A DNA stretch of 64,000 bases from Mesocentrotus franciscanus (Eukaryota; Echinodermata; Echinoidea; Camarodonta; Strongylocentrotidae): assembly GCA_037976565.1 (NCBI GenBank), contig CP137674.1:34502618-34566617 (forward strand). The letters are read 5' to 3'. Below are positions 63,813-64,000 of the stretch, piece by piece; position 1 is the first letter of the stretch, and every line of letters starts with the position of its first letter. A program made the position numbers and the translations under genes. The notes under the pieces are model-generated. The model was given only the letters and a program-made list of their open reading frames with translations. It was not told the DNA's origin and did no database searches.

Positions 63813-64000
63813 AGAGGGACAAGAGGGAGTGACTAAAATATCTTGTCAGTCTCTGAAATCCTGTGAATACTCTCATTTTATGTACAAATACATATCAGGT
63901 AATTTACTAAGATTATTTGTTACTATGTTGACTTTTAATTCATCTGTGCATTCTTACAATACTCGTCAATGTTGTAAGTTTTTATTTTATGTATAACGGT

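Larger units (their letters stand above)
40395..64000. repeat. Segmental duplication unit B (runs off the window)
   Basis: Begins at cccttttcagccttgacaca, matching 17,035 of unit A, and continues to the window end, which matches 38,886 of unit A. It contains later insertions absent from A: about 42,680-43,002 (SINE), 44,349-45,275 (TTAA element), 48,045-48,560 (palindromic insert) and about 60,970-61,070. The introns around EGF2 to Ig3 are unrelated to those of A. Confidence 0.9.

Overview
This is animal genomic DNA: AT-rich, with genes split into short GT-AG exons and many interspersed repeats. The repeats include PIF/Harbinger and hAT-like DNA elements, a Tx1/L1-like LINE, tRNA-derived SINEs and minisatellites. 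Tie-type receptor ectodomain exons, C-type lectin exons and the repeat landscape suggest a marine deuterostome, most likely an echinoderm such as a sea urchin. The species cannot be fixed from sequence alone.

Layout. Bases 1-9,470 are a nest of transposons. Two adjacent PIF/Harbinger-like elements (284-5277 and 5301-8333) sit inside a larger inverted-repeat frame. The first contains a decayed LINE and the second a broken Harbinger nuclease gene. Bases 9.5-14 kb hold a SINE, a foldback element and one isolated C-type lectin exon (minus strand). Bases 14.0-16.6 kb hold a truncated copy (copy 0) of the receptor gene described next.

The rest of the window is a large tandem segmental duplication: unit A (about 17.0-38.9 kb) and unit B (about 40.4 kb to beyond the end). 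Each unit has a decayed C-type lectin gene on the minus strand, head-to-head with a plus-strand receptor gene, followed by a 32-bp minisatellite. The receptor gene (copy 1: 20543-34657; copy 2: 45739-60518) has 16 exons that I could join in phase. They encode a signal peptide, two Ig-like domains, three and a half EGF-like modules with the Tie hallmark PDPYGCSC, a third Ig-like domain, three FN3 domains, a transmembrane helix and a short tail of about 78 residues. This is the vertebrate Tie/TEK ectodomain order, but no kinase is encoded. The tail instead carries three spaced YxxL/I motifs, like immune-receptor (ITAM/ITIM-type) signalling tails.

Most notable is how the two copies differ. Introns 1 and 2 and most of the 3' half are almost identical. 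Differences concentrate in exons for the outer domains (Ig1, Ig2, Ig3, FN3-1). In the Ig2 exon every one of the 15 differing codons I counted changes the amino acid. This fits a young, diversifying receptor family, possibly immune or allorecognition. Copy 1 appears intact (924 codons). Copy 2 has two frameshifts and two GC splice donors, and introns 5-7 unrelated to those of copy 1, so it is a mosaic and may be a pseudogene. All exon joins were made by eye from splice signals and phase; no transcript or database search was available.
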